NCBI RefSeq assembly: GCF_027625935.1
Contig: NZ_CP115300.1
Span: forward strand, 5,580,001 to 5,644,000
DNA length: 64,000 nucleotides
Direction of reading: 5' to 3'
DNA from: Streptomyces camelliae
Lineage (GTDB): Bacteria; Actinomycetota; Actinomycetes; Streptomycetales; Streptomycetaceae
Below the pieces are notes generated by a model. It was not told where the DNA came from and ran no database searches. It saw nothing but the letters and a program-made list of their open reading frames with translations. Made by a program: the position numbers and the translations under genes. Position 1 is the stretch's first letter. Every line of letters begins with the position of its first letter. This document shows, in pieces, positions 8,782-19,154 of this stretch.

Positions 8782-9407
8782 TGACGACGAACGCCGACGA
8801 GATCCCGAAGCGTGAACGCCGCAGGGCGCCCGCGGGGGCCGCCGTGCTCCGGGAGGATGTGACCGAGGCCATCCGGGCTGCGGTCTTCGAGGAGCTCGCG
8901 GCGGTGGGCTACGCCCGCATGTCCATCGAGGGCATCGCGCGCCGCGCGGGCGTCGGCAAGACCGCGGTGTACCGCCGGTGGCGTTCCAAGCTGCACCTGG
9001 TCCTGGACGTCGTCTCGGCGATGGCGGTGCTGGGCCTCCCGGTACCGGACACGGGTTCGCTGGAGGGCGACCTCCGCCTGCTGTACGAGGTCACGTCCCG
9101 CGCCCTGCGCCACCCGGTCGCCTCCCAGATCATTCCCGACCTCCAGGCCGAGGCGGCCCGCAATCCCGAGATCGCCGAGGCCTTCCAGAAGGCCCTGCGG
9201 GACGGCCAGGAGGGCGTGGCCAGCAAGATCGTGGCAGCGGCGGAGGCACGGGGCGAGGTGCGGGCGGGCATCGACGGCGACCTCGCCCTGGACCTGATCT
9301 CGGGCCCCCTGTACTGGCGAGCGGTGGTCATTCGCTCCCCCAAGCTGCCGAAGGGGTACCTGGAGCAACTGGCCCGGGCTACGGCCGGGGCGCTGAAGGC
9401 GCTGTAG
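8781..9407 (+). CDS. TetR/AcrR-family transcriptional regulator
   Basis: 208 residues. The helix-turn-helix lies at about residues 45-70 (MSIEGIARRAGVGKTAVYRRW), the characteristic TetR pattern with a C-terminal ligand domain of the TetR_C_11 kind (LYEVTSRALRHPVASQIIPDL). It probably represses its own promoter and possibly the divergent exporter genes. Its last 29 bases overlap the 3' end of the convergent ADP-ribosylglycohydrolase gene, with no room for a terminator between them. Confidence 0.85.
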   Translation: MTTNADEIPKRERRRAPAGAAVLREDVTEAIRAAVFEELAAVGYARMSIEGIARRAGVGKTAVYRRWRSKLHLVLDVVSAMAVLGLPVPDTGSLEGDLRLLYEVTSRALRHPVASQIIPDLQAEAARNPEIAEAFQKALRDGQEGVASKIVAAAEARGEVRAGIDGDLALDLISGPLYWRAVVIRSPKLPKGYLEQLARATAGALKAL

Positions 9408-10350
9408 CGGGCTCGTCCGGGCCGAGAAGCCGCTCGGTCAGCCGGGCCAGGTCCCGCGCCCGCAGCACCCGCCCCGCGAACCCCGGCAGCGGCACGTGAA
9501 GGGGCTCGGTCCAGCGGGCCGGTATCGCGCCCAGGCCGTACACCGCGCCCGCCAGCGCCCCGGTGACCGCCGCCACCGTGTCCGTGTCACCGCCGAGATC
9601 GATCGCGGCGCGCACCGCCTCCTCGTACGAGCCCGTCGTCCGCAGCGCCCACACGGCCGAGCCCAGGCAGGGCCAGACCGCACCGTTGAACTCCGTCGCC
9701 TGATCCGGGTGCCAGCCGGGAGAGAGGACGACGGCGTAGCGCTGCCGGTGGGTGGGGTCCAGAGCGGACAGGGTGTCCGGTACGGCGGTGAGCGGGTCCG
9801 CACCCGTCAAGGCCACCCGGATCAGTTCGTGCAGGGCTGCCGTGCCCTCCCAGGCGGCCGGGTCACCGTGTGTGAGGGCGGAGAGGCGGCGGGCGGCGGT
9901 CATCGTCGTCTCGCGGCCGTGGCGGGCGAAGTGGACCGCGGAAGGGGCCGCTCGCATCAGGGCGCCGTTTCCCGCTGCCCGCTGGTTGAACCGGAAGTGC
10001 AGCGCCGCGGCCGTGTCCCAGGGGTCGCCGCTGGTCAGGACGGCTTCCGTCTGGAGGCCGATGTCCTTCGGGCCGGCCGCCGCCCAGCGCTGGAAGCGGT
10101 GGAAGACGTCCGGGAGGTTCAGGCCGCCGCACTCCACCAGGGACTCGGCGGTCAGGATCGCCATCTGGGTGTCGTCCGTAGCCTCGCCCGGGTCCCAGCC
10201 GCCGCCCCCGCACATCTCGGCGCCGTACCCAGGACAGGGGAAGCGGGCCGAGAAGGCGCCCTCGGGGCCGAACTCGAAGGGGGCTCCGAGGGCGTCGCCC
10301 ACGGCGGAGCCGAGTACGGCGCCCAGGGCGCGCTCGGTGAGACGGGTCAT
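9379..10350 (-). CDS. ADP-ribosylglycohydrolase family protein (DraG/ARH type)
   Basis: 323 residues. GDALGAPFE near the N-terminus, the metal/substrate motif ATDDTQM at 57-63 and DLGGDTDTVAAV near residue 250 are the two acidic dinuclear-metal motifs of the ARH fold. The family removes ADP-ribose from arginine or serine side chains, or hydrolyses small ADP-ribosyl compounds; the substrate here is unknown. It lies ten bases downstream of galE on the same strand, so the two may be co-transcribed, though no functional link is evident. The 3' end overlaps the convergent TetR gene. Confidence 0.85.
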   Translation of the reverse strand: MTRLTERALGAVLGSAVGDALGAPFEFGPEGAFSARFPCPGYGAEMCGGGGWDPGEATDDTQMAILTAESLVECGGLNLPDVFHRFQRWAAAGPKDIGLQTEAVLTSGDPWDTAAALHFRFNQRAAGNGALMRAAPSAVHFARHGRETTMTAARRLSALTHGDPAAWEGTAALHELIRVALTGADPLTAVPDTLSALDPTHRQRYAVVLSPGWHPDQATEFNGAVWPCLGSAVWALRTTGSYEEAVRAAIDLGGDTDTVAAVTGALAGAVYGLGAIPARWTEPLHVPLPGFAGRVLRARDLARLTERLLGPDEPATAPSAPRP

Positions 10351-10360
10351 ACCCGGCAGG

Positions 10361-11341
10361 CTAGGCGCGGGCCGCCTCGGGGTGGTGGTGGACCCAGCCC
10401 TCCCAGGCCGACGTGATCATGTCGTGGACGTCGTACTTGGCCTGCCAGCCCAGCTCCGTGGCGATGCGGTCCGCCGACGCGACCACGCGCGCGGGGTCGC
10501 CGGGGCGGCGCGGGGTGACCGTCGGCGGGCGGTCGTAGCCGGTGACGGCGTTGATGCGGTCGATCATCTCGCGCACCGACACGCCCTCGCCGCGGCCGAT
10601 GTTCACGGTCAGGTCCCGGCCGGGGGCCGAGCGCAGCGCGCGGGCGACGGCCACGTGGGCCTCGGCCAGGTCGACCACGTGGATGTAGTCGCGCACACAG
10701 GTGCCGTCGGGCGTGGCGTAGTCGTCGCCGAAGATGCGCGGCGCCGCGCCCTCGGTGAGCTTCTCGAAGACCATGGGGATGAGGTTGAACACGCCGGTGT
10801 CGGCGAGCTCCGGGGTGGCCGCGCCCGCCACGTTGAAGTAGCGCAGGGACGCGGTGGACAGGCCGGTCGCCTTGCCCGTCGCGCGGACCAGCCACTCGCC
10901 GGCCAGCTTCGTCTCGCCGTACGGGGACATCGGGACGCAGGGGGTCTCCTCCGTCACCAGGTCGACGTCCGGCATGCCGTAGACGGCCGCCGAGGAGGAG
11001 AACAGGAAGGACGGGACCTCGGCCGCCGTGACCGCCTCCAGGAGCGTGCGCAGGCCCTCCACGTTCTCCCGGTAGTAGTGCAGCGGGAGGTCCACCGACT
11101 CGCCCACCTGCTTCTTCGCCGCGAGGTGCACGACCCCGCTGATCTCGTGCTCGGCGAGGGTGCGGGCCAGCAGGTCCGCGTCCAGCGTGGACCCCTCCAC
11201 CAGCGGGACCTCCGCCGGCACGCGCGCGACGATGCCCGTGGACAGGTCGTCGTAGACGACCGCGCGTTCGCCCGCCTCGGTCATCGCTCGTACGACGTGT
11301 GCCCCGATGTATCCGGCACCGCCGGTGATCAGCCAGGTCAT
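10361..11341 (-). CDS. galE: UDP-glucose 4-epimerase
   Basis: 326 residues from the ATG at 11341, which is preceded by AAGGAG at a 9-nt spacing; an upstream in-frame start would lie before that site. The N-terminal Rossmann motif GGAGYIG (7-13) binds NAD. The SDR catalytic YxxxK appears as YGETK, after SSSAAVYG with the catalytic Ser/Thr region. It interconverts UDP-glucose and UDP-galactose, supplying galactosyl donor for the surrounding glycosyltransferases. It probably forms an operon with the ADP-ribosylglycohydrolase gene ten bases downstream. Confidence 0.92.
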   Translation of the reverse strand: MTWLITGGAGYIGAHVVRAMTEAGERAVVYDDLSTGIVARVPAEVPLVEGSTLDADLLARTLAEHEISGVVHLAAKKQVGESVDLPLHYYRENVEGLRTLLEAVTAAEVPSFLFSSSAAVYGMPDVDLVTEETPCVPMSPYGETKLAGEWLVRATGKATGLSTASLRYFNVAGAATPELADTGVFNLIPMVFEKLTEGAAPRIFGDDYATPDGTCVRDYIHVVDLAEAHVAVARALRSAPGRDLTVNIGRGEGVSVREMIDRINAVTGYDRPPTVTPRRPGDPARVVASADRIATELGWQAKYDVHDMITSAWEGWVHHHPEAARA

Positions 11342-11498
11342 TACGGCCGTCTCCTTGCTCAATCGGCCCGTGGAACCGCTCGGTGGAGCAGCGGGCGTGT
11401 CTCAGTGAAGCAGCAGGTGCGTGGCACCCGCGAAGCGGCAGGCGCGCGGCACGTGTACGACGGGTGTGCACAGGGGTACGCGCGCGCGTGCCGGCGGA

Positions 11499-13220
11499 CT
11501 AGCGCAGCAGGCGCTTCAGGCGTCGGCGCGCCACCCGTACCGCACCGCCCACGCCGCTCGCGACCCGCACGGCCAGCGCGCCGGAGTGGGTCGCGTACGG
11601 CTGGACCAGCAGCACACCGTGCCGGGGGCTCGGGACGGCGCGCCGGCTCAGCCGGCCGGCGCCCGTCAGGGCGTGCGCCGTGACCTCCCGCTGCGTGCCG
11701 TCCGCGAAGCGCACGGTCAGCCGCAGATCCCAGGTGCCCGCGCCGAGCGCGGCCAGGTCGACGGGCACTGCGGCCGTCCAGCTCTCCGGCTGCGCGTTCC
11801 CGCTCGCACCGGAGGGCGTGAGGGGGACCGTCGTGCGCGCTCGCGCGTGCTTCTCGTCCTCGCGCGCCGTCCACACCACGTCCACCTCGCGCGGCCCCGC
11901 CTCGGCCACCCGGCCGTACAGCTCGTGCAGCCGCAGGTGCAGACGCGAGCCACGCGCGCGTGGCCGCAGTTGCGCGTCCACCGCGATCGGGAGGGCCTCG
12001 GTGGGGCGGGTCAGGAACGGTGCCAGGCCGACCTGGGGGAGGTCGGCCGACCAGACGGGGGCGCCGTCGGCGTCCCGCGCGTACGGCGGCAGCAGCCGCG
12101 CCGGGCGCGCGGCCAGCTCCCGCAGCCGGGGCAGGTCGCGCGGCTCGGGCGACTCCAGCACGACCCGCGCGACCACCCGGCCCGGGGCGCCCGGGTTCAG
12201 CTCCCAGTCGGCCGCGTCATAGCGCGCGAGGTACTCCTGGGTGTGCGTCCACCACGCGCGCCGGTAGTCCGCGGTGCGCAAGCCCAGCTCGCGCACATAC
12301 ATCCGCACGTCGTGGTCGAGGAACTTCGCCCGCGCCGCCCGCGCCAGCTCCTTCTGCCCGGCGCCCAGCAGGGTCTCGTACGCCAGCGCGCACGCCTCCG
12401 TGCGCGCCTGCCAGTTCCCGATGCGCTCCCGGTCCAGCGAGATCGACAGCCGTTCCGCGGACCGGCGCACGTGCCACACGTACACGCGGTCCGGGACGAG
12501 CGCCATGCGCGGGCCGGCGGCCAGCACGCGCGAGGTGAAGACGATGTCCTCGTAGTGGAAACGGCCCTCGGGGAAGCGGATGCCGTGCTCACGCAGGAAG
12601 TCGGTGCGGTACAGCTTGTTGACGCACAGCGTGTCGTGGACCAGCCGGAGGCGCTCGGCGGGGCGCGCGAGGACCGTGTGGGCCGTGTAGAGAGGCGCCT
12701 GCCAGGGCGTCTCGCGCCCCGAGGGCAGCTCCCGGCGCACGCACAGCCCGGCCGCGACCTCGGCGCGCGCGCCCGTGGCCGCCGTCAGCAGCGCGTCCAC
12801 CGCACCGGGCGGCAGCACGTCGTCGCTGTCCAGGAACATCACATACGGCGCCGTCACCGCGTCGATGCCGTCGTTGCGCGGACTGCCGCAGCCGCCGCTG
12901 TTCTCCGTCCGGCGCAGGACCCGCAGCCGGGGCTCCTCGGCGGCCAGCCGCTCCAGCAGCTCGGCGCTGCCGTCGGAGGAGCGGTCGTCCACGGCGACGA
13001 CCTCGGCGACCGCGGCCCCCTGCCCGAGGGCCGACCGCACGGCATCACCCACATGGGCGGCGTCGTTGTAGCCGATGACGACGACGGCCACCTGCGCCGG
13101 GCGCGCCTGCTCGGCGTCACCGGCGGCGTCGGCCGTGTCGGCTATGTCGCCCGCGGCCGGCGCATCGGGGGCGTCGGCTGCGGCGGGTGTGCTGTGCGGG
13201 TCAGGTCGCATGGGATCCAC
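11499..13220 (-). CDS. GT2-family glycosyltransferase with C-terminal beta domain
   Basis: 573 residues from a GTG at 13220; an ATG at 13211 is equally possible because neither has a clear Shine-Dalgarno site. After a ~40-residue Ala/Asp-rich leader, the GT-A domain shows VDDRSSDGS (77-85), ENSGGCGSPRN (106-116), the metal-binding DSDD (131-134) and FHYEDI. The C-terminal half (about residues 340-560) is beta-rich and Arg-rich. It is a clear paralogue of the product of 2688-4367 and shares its domain layout, so it likely adds a different sugar or acts on a different wall polymer. It is followed 38 bp upstream by a membrane glycosyltransferase gene on the same strand. Confidence 0.8.
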   Translation of the reverse strand: MDPMRPDPHSTPAAADAPDAPAAGDIADTADAAGDAEQARPAQVAVVVIGYNDAAHVGDAVRSALGQGAAVAEVVAVDDRSSDGSAELLERLAAEEPRLRVLRRTENSGGCGSPRNDGIDAVTAPYVMFLDSDDVLPPGAVDALLTAATGARAEVAAGLCVRRELPSGRETPWQAPLYTAHTVLARPAERLRLVHDTLCVNKLYRTDFLREHGIRFPEGRFHYEDIVFTSRVLAAGPRMALVPDRVYVWHVRRSAERLSISLDRERIGNWQARTEACALAYETLLGAGQKELARAARAKFLDHDVRMYVRELGLRTADYRRAWWTHTQEYLARYDAADWELNPGAPGRVVARVVLESPEPRDLPRLRELAARPARLLPPYARDADGAPVWSADLPQVGLAPFLTRPTEALPIAVDAQLRPRARGSRLHLRLHELYGRVAEAGPREVDVVWTAREDEKHARARTTVPLTPSGASGNAQPESWTAAVPVDLAALGAGTWDLRLTVRFADGTQREVTAHALTGAGRLSRRAVPSPRHGVLLVQPYATHSGALAVRVASGVGGAVRVARRRLKRLLR

Positions 13221-13257
13221 GGGGCCGGGAGCGTAGAAATTTTTGAATAGTACCTGG

Positions 13258-14535
13258 TCAAGAAAGGCTTACGGCTCGGTCCCGATGTCGATCGGAACCG
13301 GGACGGGGTTCCGGCTTCTGCACGCTCTGCACCACCGGTTCCTCCGCCCGCGCCGCCTGCCACAACCGGACGAACGACAGTACCGCAGCGGCGGCCAGGA
13401 CTCCGTTGCGGGCCACCATCAGCAGACAACCGGTCCAGGTGCCGTCGACGACCTCGCCGTAGTTCATCGGGAACACCAGGGTGCTCAAGCCGGCCGCCGC
13501 CAGGATCAGCACCGCGACCGGGCGCTGGCTGGTGTGCCGTGACGTCAGGCACACGGCGGCCAGACCGATCAGCCAGATCATGTACTGCGGGCTGATGACC
13601 CGGCTGGTCACCGTGAACAGCAGCACCGCGCTCAGCGCCGCGTCGAACGGCGTCGCCTCGGTCCAGCGCCGCGCCCGCACCCGCCACACCACCAGCAGTC
13701 CGAAGCAGGCCGCCGTCAGCATCAGGCAGGCCAGGGCGACGGCGTGCACATGCGGGCCGACCAGCTCGACGGAGCCGTACTGCATGCGTGGCCGGCCGGA
13801 CCAGCCGGCGTGCCGCGCGAGGTTCAGCGCGGTACCGGCCAGCGACTCGATCTGCACCCCGCGCCCGCCCTGCTGCCGCAGGAAGGACAGCGGGTTGCGG
13901 AACAGCACGGCGAGCAGGCCCAGCGCGACGGCCCCCGCGCCCGCCGCCCACCTCCACGCCCCGCGCGTCACCGGCCCCCGGGGCGTGCCCAGCAGCACCA
14001 GCGCAGGCCACACCTTCACCAGCGCGCCGAGCGCGGCGAGCGCCCCGCCCGCGCGCGGGGAGCGTGCCGTCGCGAGCAGGGAGAGTACGGCCAGGGCGGT
14101 CACCTGTACGTCGTACCGGACGAGCGGGAGCTGGAGCAGCAGCGGCAGACCGCCCGTCCACAGGGCCGCGCCGAGCAGGCTGCGCCCCGGCCGCGTGCCC
14201 GCGCGGATCAGCGCCGCCGCGACCAGCGCGTCCACGGCCAGGGTCAGCAGCCCGAACGCCTGGAAGTACGTCAGCCACGGCAGCAGGGCCGGGGCCAGCA
14301 GTACGGCGCCGGCGCCCGGCGGGTACTGCCACAGCGTGTCGTGCGCCGGGAAGGCGCCGTGCGCGAGGACGCCGTACCAGTGGCCGTACAGGTACCAGAC
14401 CTCGCGGGCCACCGCGCCCCCGCCCAGCAGCGGGTGGCTGTCATGGGTGAGGAGCCACAGCATCAGAGCGCGGGTGGTCAGCCACGAGGCGGTGACCCAG
14501 AGGACCGGGCCGGTGTGGACACGGAGACGGTTCAT
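13258..14535 (-). CDS. Membrane glycosyltransferase, GT87/DUF2029-like (mannosyltransferase type)
   Basis: 425 residues from the ATG at 14535. About ten membrane helices; the loop after helix 1 carries DSHPLLGGGAVAREVWYL, and a later loop holds QYPPGAGAVLL. The core GALVKVWPALVLL and SPQYMIWLIGL match the polyprenyl-phosphate-mannose-dependent GT87 family, whose catalytic acidic residue lies in an extracytoplasmic loop. It would add sugars to a lipid-linked or wall acceptor outside the membrane. The upstream 285 bp (14536-14820) contains a dispersed repeat and no gene. Confidence 0.72.
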   Translation of the reverse strand: MNRLRVHTGPVLWVTASWLTTRALMLWLLTHDSHPLLGGGAVAREVWYLYGHWYGVLAHGAFPAHDTLWQYPPGAGAVLLAPALLPWLTYFQAFGLLTLAVDALVAAALIRAGTRPGRSLLGAALWTGGLPLLLQLPLVRYDVQVTALAVLSLLATARSPRAGGALAALGALVKVWPALVLLGTPRGPVTRGAWRWAAGAGAVALGLLAVLFRNPLSFLRQQGGRGVQIESLAGTALNLARHAGWSGRPRMQYGSVELVGPHVHAVALACLMLTAACFGLLVVWRVRARRWTEATPFDAALSAVLLFTVTSRVISPQYMIWLIGLAAVCLTSRHTSQRPVAVLILAAAGLSTLVFPMNYGEVVDGTWTGCLLMVARNGVLAAAAVLSFVRLWQAARAEEPVVQSVQKPEPRPGSDRHRDRAVSLS

Positions 14536-14700
14536 CGCATGGGAGCGTAAGCGGCACAGAACGTGTATCCGCGCTGATACACCGTTATGACTGCAAAAGG
14601 GTTGTCTCATCACAAAAGATGCAGACATCGCGGCCGTACGTCCGTGTCTCCGGCCCGCGCCGGGACCGCTCAGCCGGTTCCGGCGAAGTCGGCTGCGGTT

Positions 14701-14790
14701 CGGCAGTGCCCCGAAGGGGCGCGGGGCTGTATCAATATGCGGCTCCGCCGCGTGGGCGCGCCCGGCCACGACGGGCCCGCAGACGACCGA
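14701..14790 (+). repeat. Dispersed Streptomyces intergenic repeat, copy A
   Basis: The core (14716-14752) is a 37-nt segment that recurs in inverted orientation at about 63042-63078 with three mismatches. Flanking segments (CGGCAG upstream, CCACGACGG downstream) also recur. The core contains the small palindrome GCGGCTCCGCCGC. This is the kind of short non-coding repeat scattered between Streptomyces genes. Confidence 0.75.
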
Positions 14791-14820
14791 CGGCCCATTG
14801 CGGCACTTCCCGCGGAGCGC

Positions 14821-15309
<489 letters not shown>

Positions 15310-15342
15310 GGCTCAAGGGTAGCTCTTGCGGGCCATTCGGTT

Positions 15343-15363
15343 GCGCACAACTTAATTGCGTGC
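15343..15363. promoter_or_regulatory. Probable OhrR operator between ohrR and ohr
   Basis: A 21-bp imperfect inverted repeat centred on an AT-rich AACTTAATT core, with 15 of 21 positions symmetric. It sits in the divergent ohrR/ohr intergenic region and resembles known OhrR sites, which contain an AATT core. Confidence 0.6.
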
Positions 15364-15432
15364 TCTACTTGTGGTCGTGCGGCGGACAGGACAGGCCGCC
15401 GGAACACTCGATTTCTTAAAGGGATGGTCTTC

Positions 15433-15846
<414 letters not shown>

Positions 15847-15864
15847 TCCGCCGCGAAAAAGTGC

Positions 15865-18108
15865 TCACCGGCGCTCGGTGACAGGAAGCCGGCCGGAGGG
15901 CTGCGGCACGGTGGTCAGCGGGGAGCGCGCCCCCGCCGCCGGCACCGGATGACGCTCCGCCAGCGGCACCACCGGCGCCGGCGCCTCCGCCGGCTCGCCC
16001 AGCACCACATGCCGTACGACCCGCTCGGCGGCACGCCCGTCGTCGTACGGGCAGAACCGCTCCCGGAACGCCGCCCGCAGCTGGGCCGAGCGTGAGCCGC
16101 GCCAGTGGCCGGTGGCGAAGATGTCGATCAGCTCGTCCTCGCTGCGCGCGACCGCGCCCGGCGGGGCGGCGCGCAGGTCGACGTAGGCGCCGCGGACCGC
16201 CTCGTACGCCGCCCAGTCCTCGGTGTGCACCACGATCGGCCGGTCCAGGCCCGCGTAGTCGAACATCAGCGACGCATAGTCGGTGAGCAGCACGTCCGAG
16301 GCCAGACACAGGGACTGCACGCTCGGATGGTCGCGGACGTCGATGATCCGGCCGCTCCCGGCAGCCGGGTCGTAGGGCGTGTGGGCCAGGATCACGAAGC
16401 GCGGGCCGAGGCGGCGCACGATCCGCTCCAGGTCCAGCAGCGGGTGCTGGGTGCGCCGGTGGTCGCGGTGGGCCGGCGCGTACAGGATCGCGACCGCGCC
16501 GCGCGGGACGCCCAGCGACTCGCGCAGCCGGGTCACGTCCGCCGAAGTCGCCCGCTGGAAGACGTCGTTGCGCGGGGCGCCGTACTCCAGCGTGCGGTAC
16601 CGGCCCGGCAGGACCCGCTCCCAGACGAGCGTCGAGTGCCGGTTGCCGGACAGGACGTGGTCCCACTGGGCGGCGCCCCGCAGCAGCGCGGCGAAGTCGG
16701 TGTCCCGGGCCGCCGCCGGACGCTCCAGCAGGTCCAGGCCCATGTGCCCGAGCGGGGTGCCCTGCCCGGTCCTGATCACCACCTGCCCGCGCCGCTTGCG
16801 CAGCCGCGGCTCCAGTACGTCGTCGGTGACCAGGTACTTCGCGCGGGCCAGCGCCGTCCAGTAGGCGGCGCCACCGGGCCGGACGCGGCGCGGGCCGGGC
16901 GGCACCGCATGCTCGTGGCCGGGGCGGGTGATCCAGGCGGTGCGGATGTGCGGGGCGTGGGTGCGGAACGCCTCCTCCAGTGCGCCCGGGTCGCCGCCGT
17001 GCCCCTCGGCGGCGGTGAACACCGCACGGTCGGCACGCACCGGCAGCCGCAGCTGGACCTGGTAGTGCAGGCGCAACGCGCCGGAGCGCACGGCGCGGGC
17101 CAGCTTCACCGCCGCCTTCAGCGTGCGCCGGCGCACGGCCGAGGCGAGCTGGAGCGCGCGGAACGTGCGGCGCAGACCGAAGCGGACCAGGGCGTGGCCC
17201 GGCCGCATCCGGGTGCCGGGGACCCGGTGCCGCCGGTAGTGGGCGCGGGCCCGGCGCAGGAACTCGGCCCGGCTGCCGCGCGGCAGCCGGCCGCCCAGCG
17301 TGTACACCGCCGCGTAGTGGTCGACCATGCGGCGGAACAACTCCGTGCGCCACCGCGCCAGTTCGGGCCGCCCGGCGACGTACGCGAAGACCCGGTCGTA
17401 CTGCTCGAAGAGATCGACGTGCCGGCGGCTGCCGGTGCCGGGGACGGTGCCGCTCTGCGGGCGCTGCCGGTGGTGCACGCACACCCGGTCCAGTGTCCCG
17501 ATCGAGTCCGCCGCCATCAGCACCGGGAGGGTCCAGGGGGCGTCCGCGCAGGAGCCCGGCGGGAAGGTGAAGCCCTGCCGTGTGACGAACTCCCGCCGGC
17601 AGGCCGTGTTCCAGGCGGCCACCGGCATCCGCAGCAGCCCCGGCCGGTCCTCCAGCCGCAACGGCACCGGGCCCTGCTCGGTGAGCAGGCCGGCCGGCTG
17701 GTCGCGCACGGCCCGGCCGTCCCAGCACGTGCGCGCGGAGTCGTACACCAGGACGTCCGGCTCCCCGGCCTCCTTGATCCGGTCCGCGATCGCCCGCAGC
17801 GCGTCAGAGGTGAGCGTGTCGTCGCCGTCCAGGAAGACCAGGTAGTCACCGCTCGCCTCGGCCAGCCCCGCGTTGCGGGCACCGCCGAGCCCCCGGTTCT
17901 CCGCCAGGTGCACGGCCTTCACGCGCGCGTCCAGGGCCGCGTACTCGTCGACGATCGCGCCGCAGGAGTCCGGTGAGCAGTCGTCCACGGCGATCACTTC
18001 AAGATCGGGACACGACTGCGTGAGCACCGAGTCCAGGCACTCCGAGAGGTACGCCTGGACCTGGTACGCGGGGACGATGACACTGAACCGGGGCAAGGGG
18101 ACATCCAT
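15865..18108 (-). CDS. Bifunctional GT2 / TagF-like glycerophosphotransferase paralogue
   Basis: 747 residues. Residues 5-230 are an intact GT2 domain with VDDCSPDSC (41-49), NRGLGGARN (71-79) and the metal motif FLDGDD (92-97). Residues 350-720 are a TagF-like domain with APAHRD (544-549), AHTPYD (575-580) and TDYASLMFDY. Where the active paralogue at 4364-6568 has HHGTPLK, this protein reads GQGTPLG (448-454), so the first catalytic-type histidine is absent. It may therefore use only its GT2 site, use another acceptor chemistry, or be inactive as a polymerase. It converges on ohr with an 18-bp gap and stands apart from the other wall genes. Confidence 0.8.
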   Translation of the reverse strand: MDVPLPRFSVIVPAYQVQAYLSECLDSVLTQSCPDLEVIAVDDCSPDSCGAIVDEYAALDARVKAVHLAENRGLGGARNAGLAEASGDYLVFLDGDDTLTSDALRAIADRIKEAGEPDVLVYDSARTCWDGRAVRDQPAGLLTEQGPVPLRLEDRPGLLRMPVAAWNTACRREFVTRQGFTFPPGSCADAPWTLPVLMAADSIGTLDRVCVHHRQRPQSGTVPGTGSRRHVDLFEQYDRVFAYVAGRPELARWRTELFRRMVDHYAAVYTLGGRLPRGSRAEFLRRARAHYRRHRVPGTRMRPGHALVRFGLRRTFRALQLASAVRRRTLKAAVKLARAVRSGALRLHYQVQLRLPVRADRAVFTAAEGHGGDPGALEEAFRTHAPHIRTAWITRPGHEHAVPPGPRRVRPGGAAYWTALARAKYLVTDDVLEPRLRKRRGQVVIRTGQGTPLGHMGLDLLERPAAARDTDFAALLRGAAQWDHVLSGNRHSTLVWERVLPGRYRTLEYGAPRNDVFQRATSADVTRLRESLGVPRGAVAILYAPAHRDHRRTQHPLLDLERIVRRLGPRFVILAHTPYDPAAGSGRIIDVRDHPSVQSLCLASDVLLTDYASLMFDYAGLDRPIVVHTEDWAAYEAVRGAYVDLRAAPPGAVARSEDELIDIFATGHWRGSRSAQLRAAFRERFCPYDDGRAAERVVRHVVLGEPAEAPAPVVPLAERHPVPAAGARSPLTTVPQPSGRLPVTERR

Positions 18109-18245
18109 GGGTCGTCGGTCGGCGCGGGGGTCTGACCGGCAACGGCCGATGGAGTGAATCGGTTACGGCGCGTACGGCATGTGGGGGACCCGGGAGACAC
18201 GGCGAGGGGCAGGCCTGCTGCGGCCCACCCCCCGCACGACGGCGG

Positions 18246-19154
18246 CTACTTGACCGCGCCCGCCATCACGCCGGACACGAACTGCCGCTGGAACGCGAAG
18301 AACACGGCCAGCGGGATCACCATCGAGATGAACGCGCCGGGCGCCAGCACGTCGACGTTGTTGCCGAACTGCCGTACCTGCGTCTGCAGCGCGACCGTGA
18401 TCGGCTGGGTGCCCGACTTGGTGAACACCAGCGCCACCAGCATGTCGTTCCACACCCACAGGAACTGGAAGATGCCGAGGCTCGCGATCGCCGGACCGCC
18501 GAGCGGCAGCACCACCCGCGCGAACAGCCGCAGTTCACCGGCGCCGTCGAGCCGGGCCGCCTCCAGCAGCTCGCGGGGGATCTCCGCGAAGAAGTTCCGC
18601 AGCAGGAACACCGCGAACGGCAGCCCGAAGCCGGTGTGGAAGAGGATCACCCCGAAGATGGTCCCGAACAGACCGATCTTCCCGAAGAGTTCGGCGATCG
18701 GGATCAGCGCCACCTGCACCGGCACCACCAGCAGACTCACCACGCCCAGGAACCACCAGTCCCGGCCCGGGAACTCCATCCACGCGAACGCGTAGCCCGC
18801 GAGCGAGCCGACCACGACGACCAGGATTGTCGCCGGGACCGTGATCAGGACGGTGTTCCAGAGGGAGTTGGTGATGTCGCTGTTCTCCAGTAGCTTCTGA
18901 TAGCTGTCGAAGGTCAGCTGGGACGGCTTGGTGAACACCGTCCACCAGCCGCTCGCGCTCATGTCCTGCGGGGAGCGCAGCGAGGCCAGCAGCAGACCGA
19001 TGGTCGGCACCAGCCAGAACAGACCGACGAGGACGAGGAAGACACGGACCAGGCCGCCGCTCAGCTTGTCCGTGACGCGTGCGCCGAGGGACTGCTTCGC
19101 CTGCACCGTCCGGGCGGGACCGGCATTCGAGATACTCCCGGCGGTCGCCGTCAT
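18246..19154 (-). CDS. Sugar ABC transporter permease (MalG type)
   Basis: 302 residues from the ATG at 19154, preceded by GGGAGGT and overlapping the upstream permease stop as ATGA. Six membrane helices; the EAA loop reads ELLEAARLDGAGELRLFARVV, and the C-terminus ends in SGVMAGAVK as in MalG-like subunits. It is the distal gene of a three-gene importer operon (binding protein, MalF, MalG) without an ATPase gene. In Streptomyces such importers usually use the shared ATPase MsiK. No strong terminator was recognised in 18109-18245. Confidence 0.92.
   Translation of the reverse strand: MTATAGSISNAGPARTVQAKQSLGARVTDKLSGGLVRVFLVLVGLFWLVPTIGLLLASLRSPQDMSASGWWTVFTKPSQLTFDSYQKLLENSDITNSLWNTVLITVPATILVVVVGSLAGYAFAWMEFPGRDWWFLGVVSLLVVPVQVALIPIAELFGKIGLFGTIFGVILFHTGFGLPFAVFLLRNFFAEIPRELLEAARLDGAGELRLFARVVLPLGGPAIASLGIFQFLWVWNDMLVALVFTKSGTQPITVALQTQVRQFGNNVDVLAPGAFISMVIPLAVFFAFQRQFVSGVMAGAVK

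Noticed and set aside
16105..17976. A 623-codon + strand frame opposite the second TagF-like gene
   Set aside because: Val/Gly/Arg-rich shadow of a well-supported gene on the other strand, with no domain or ribosome-binding site.
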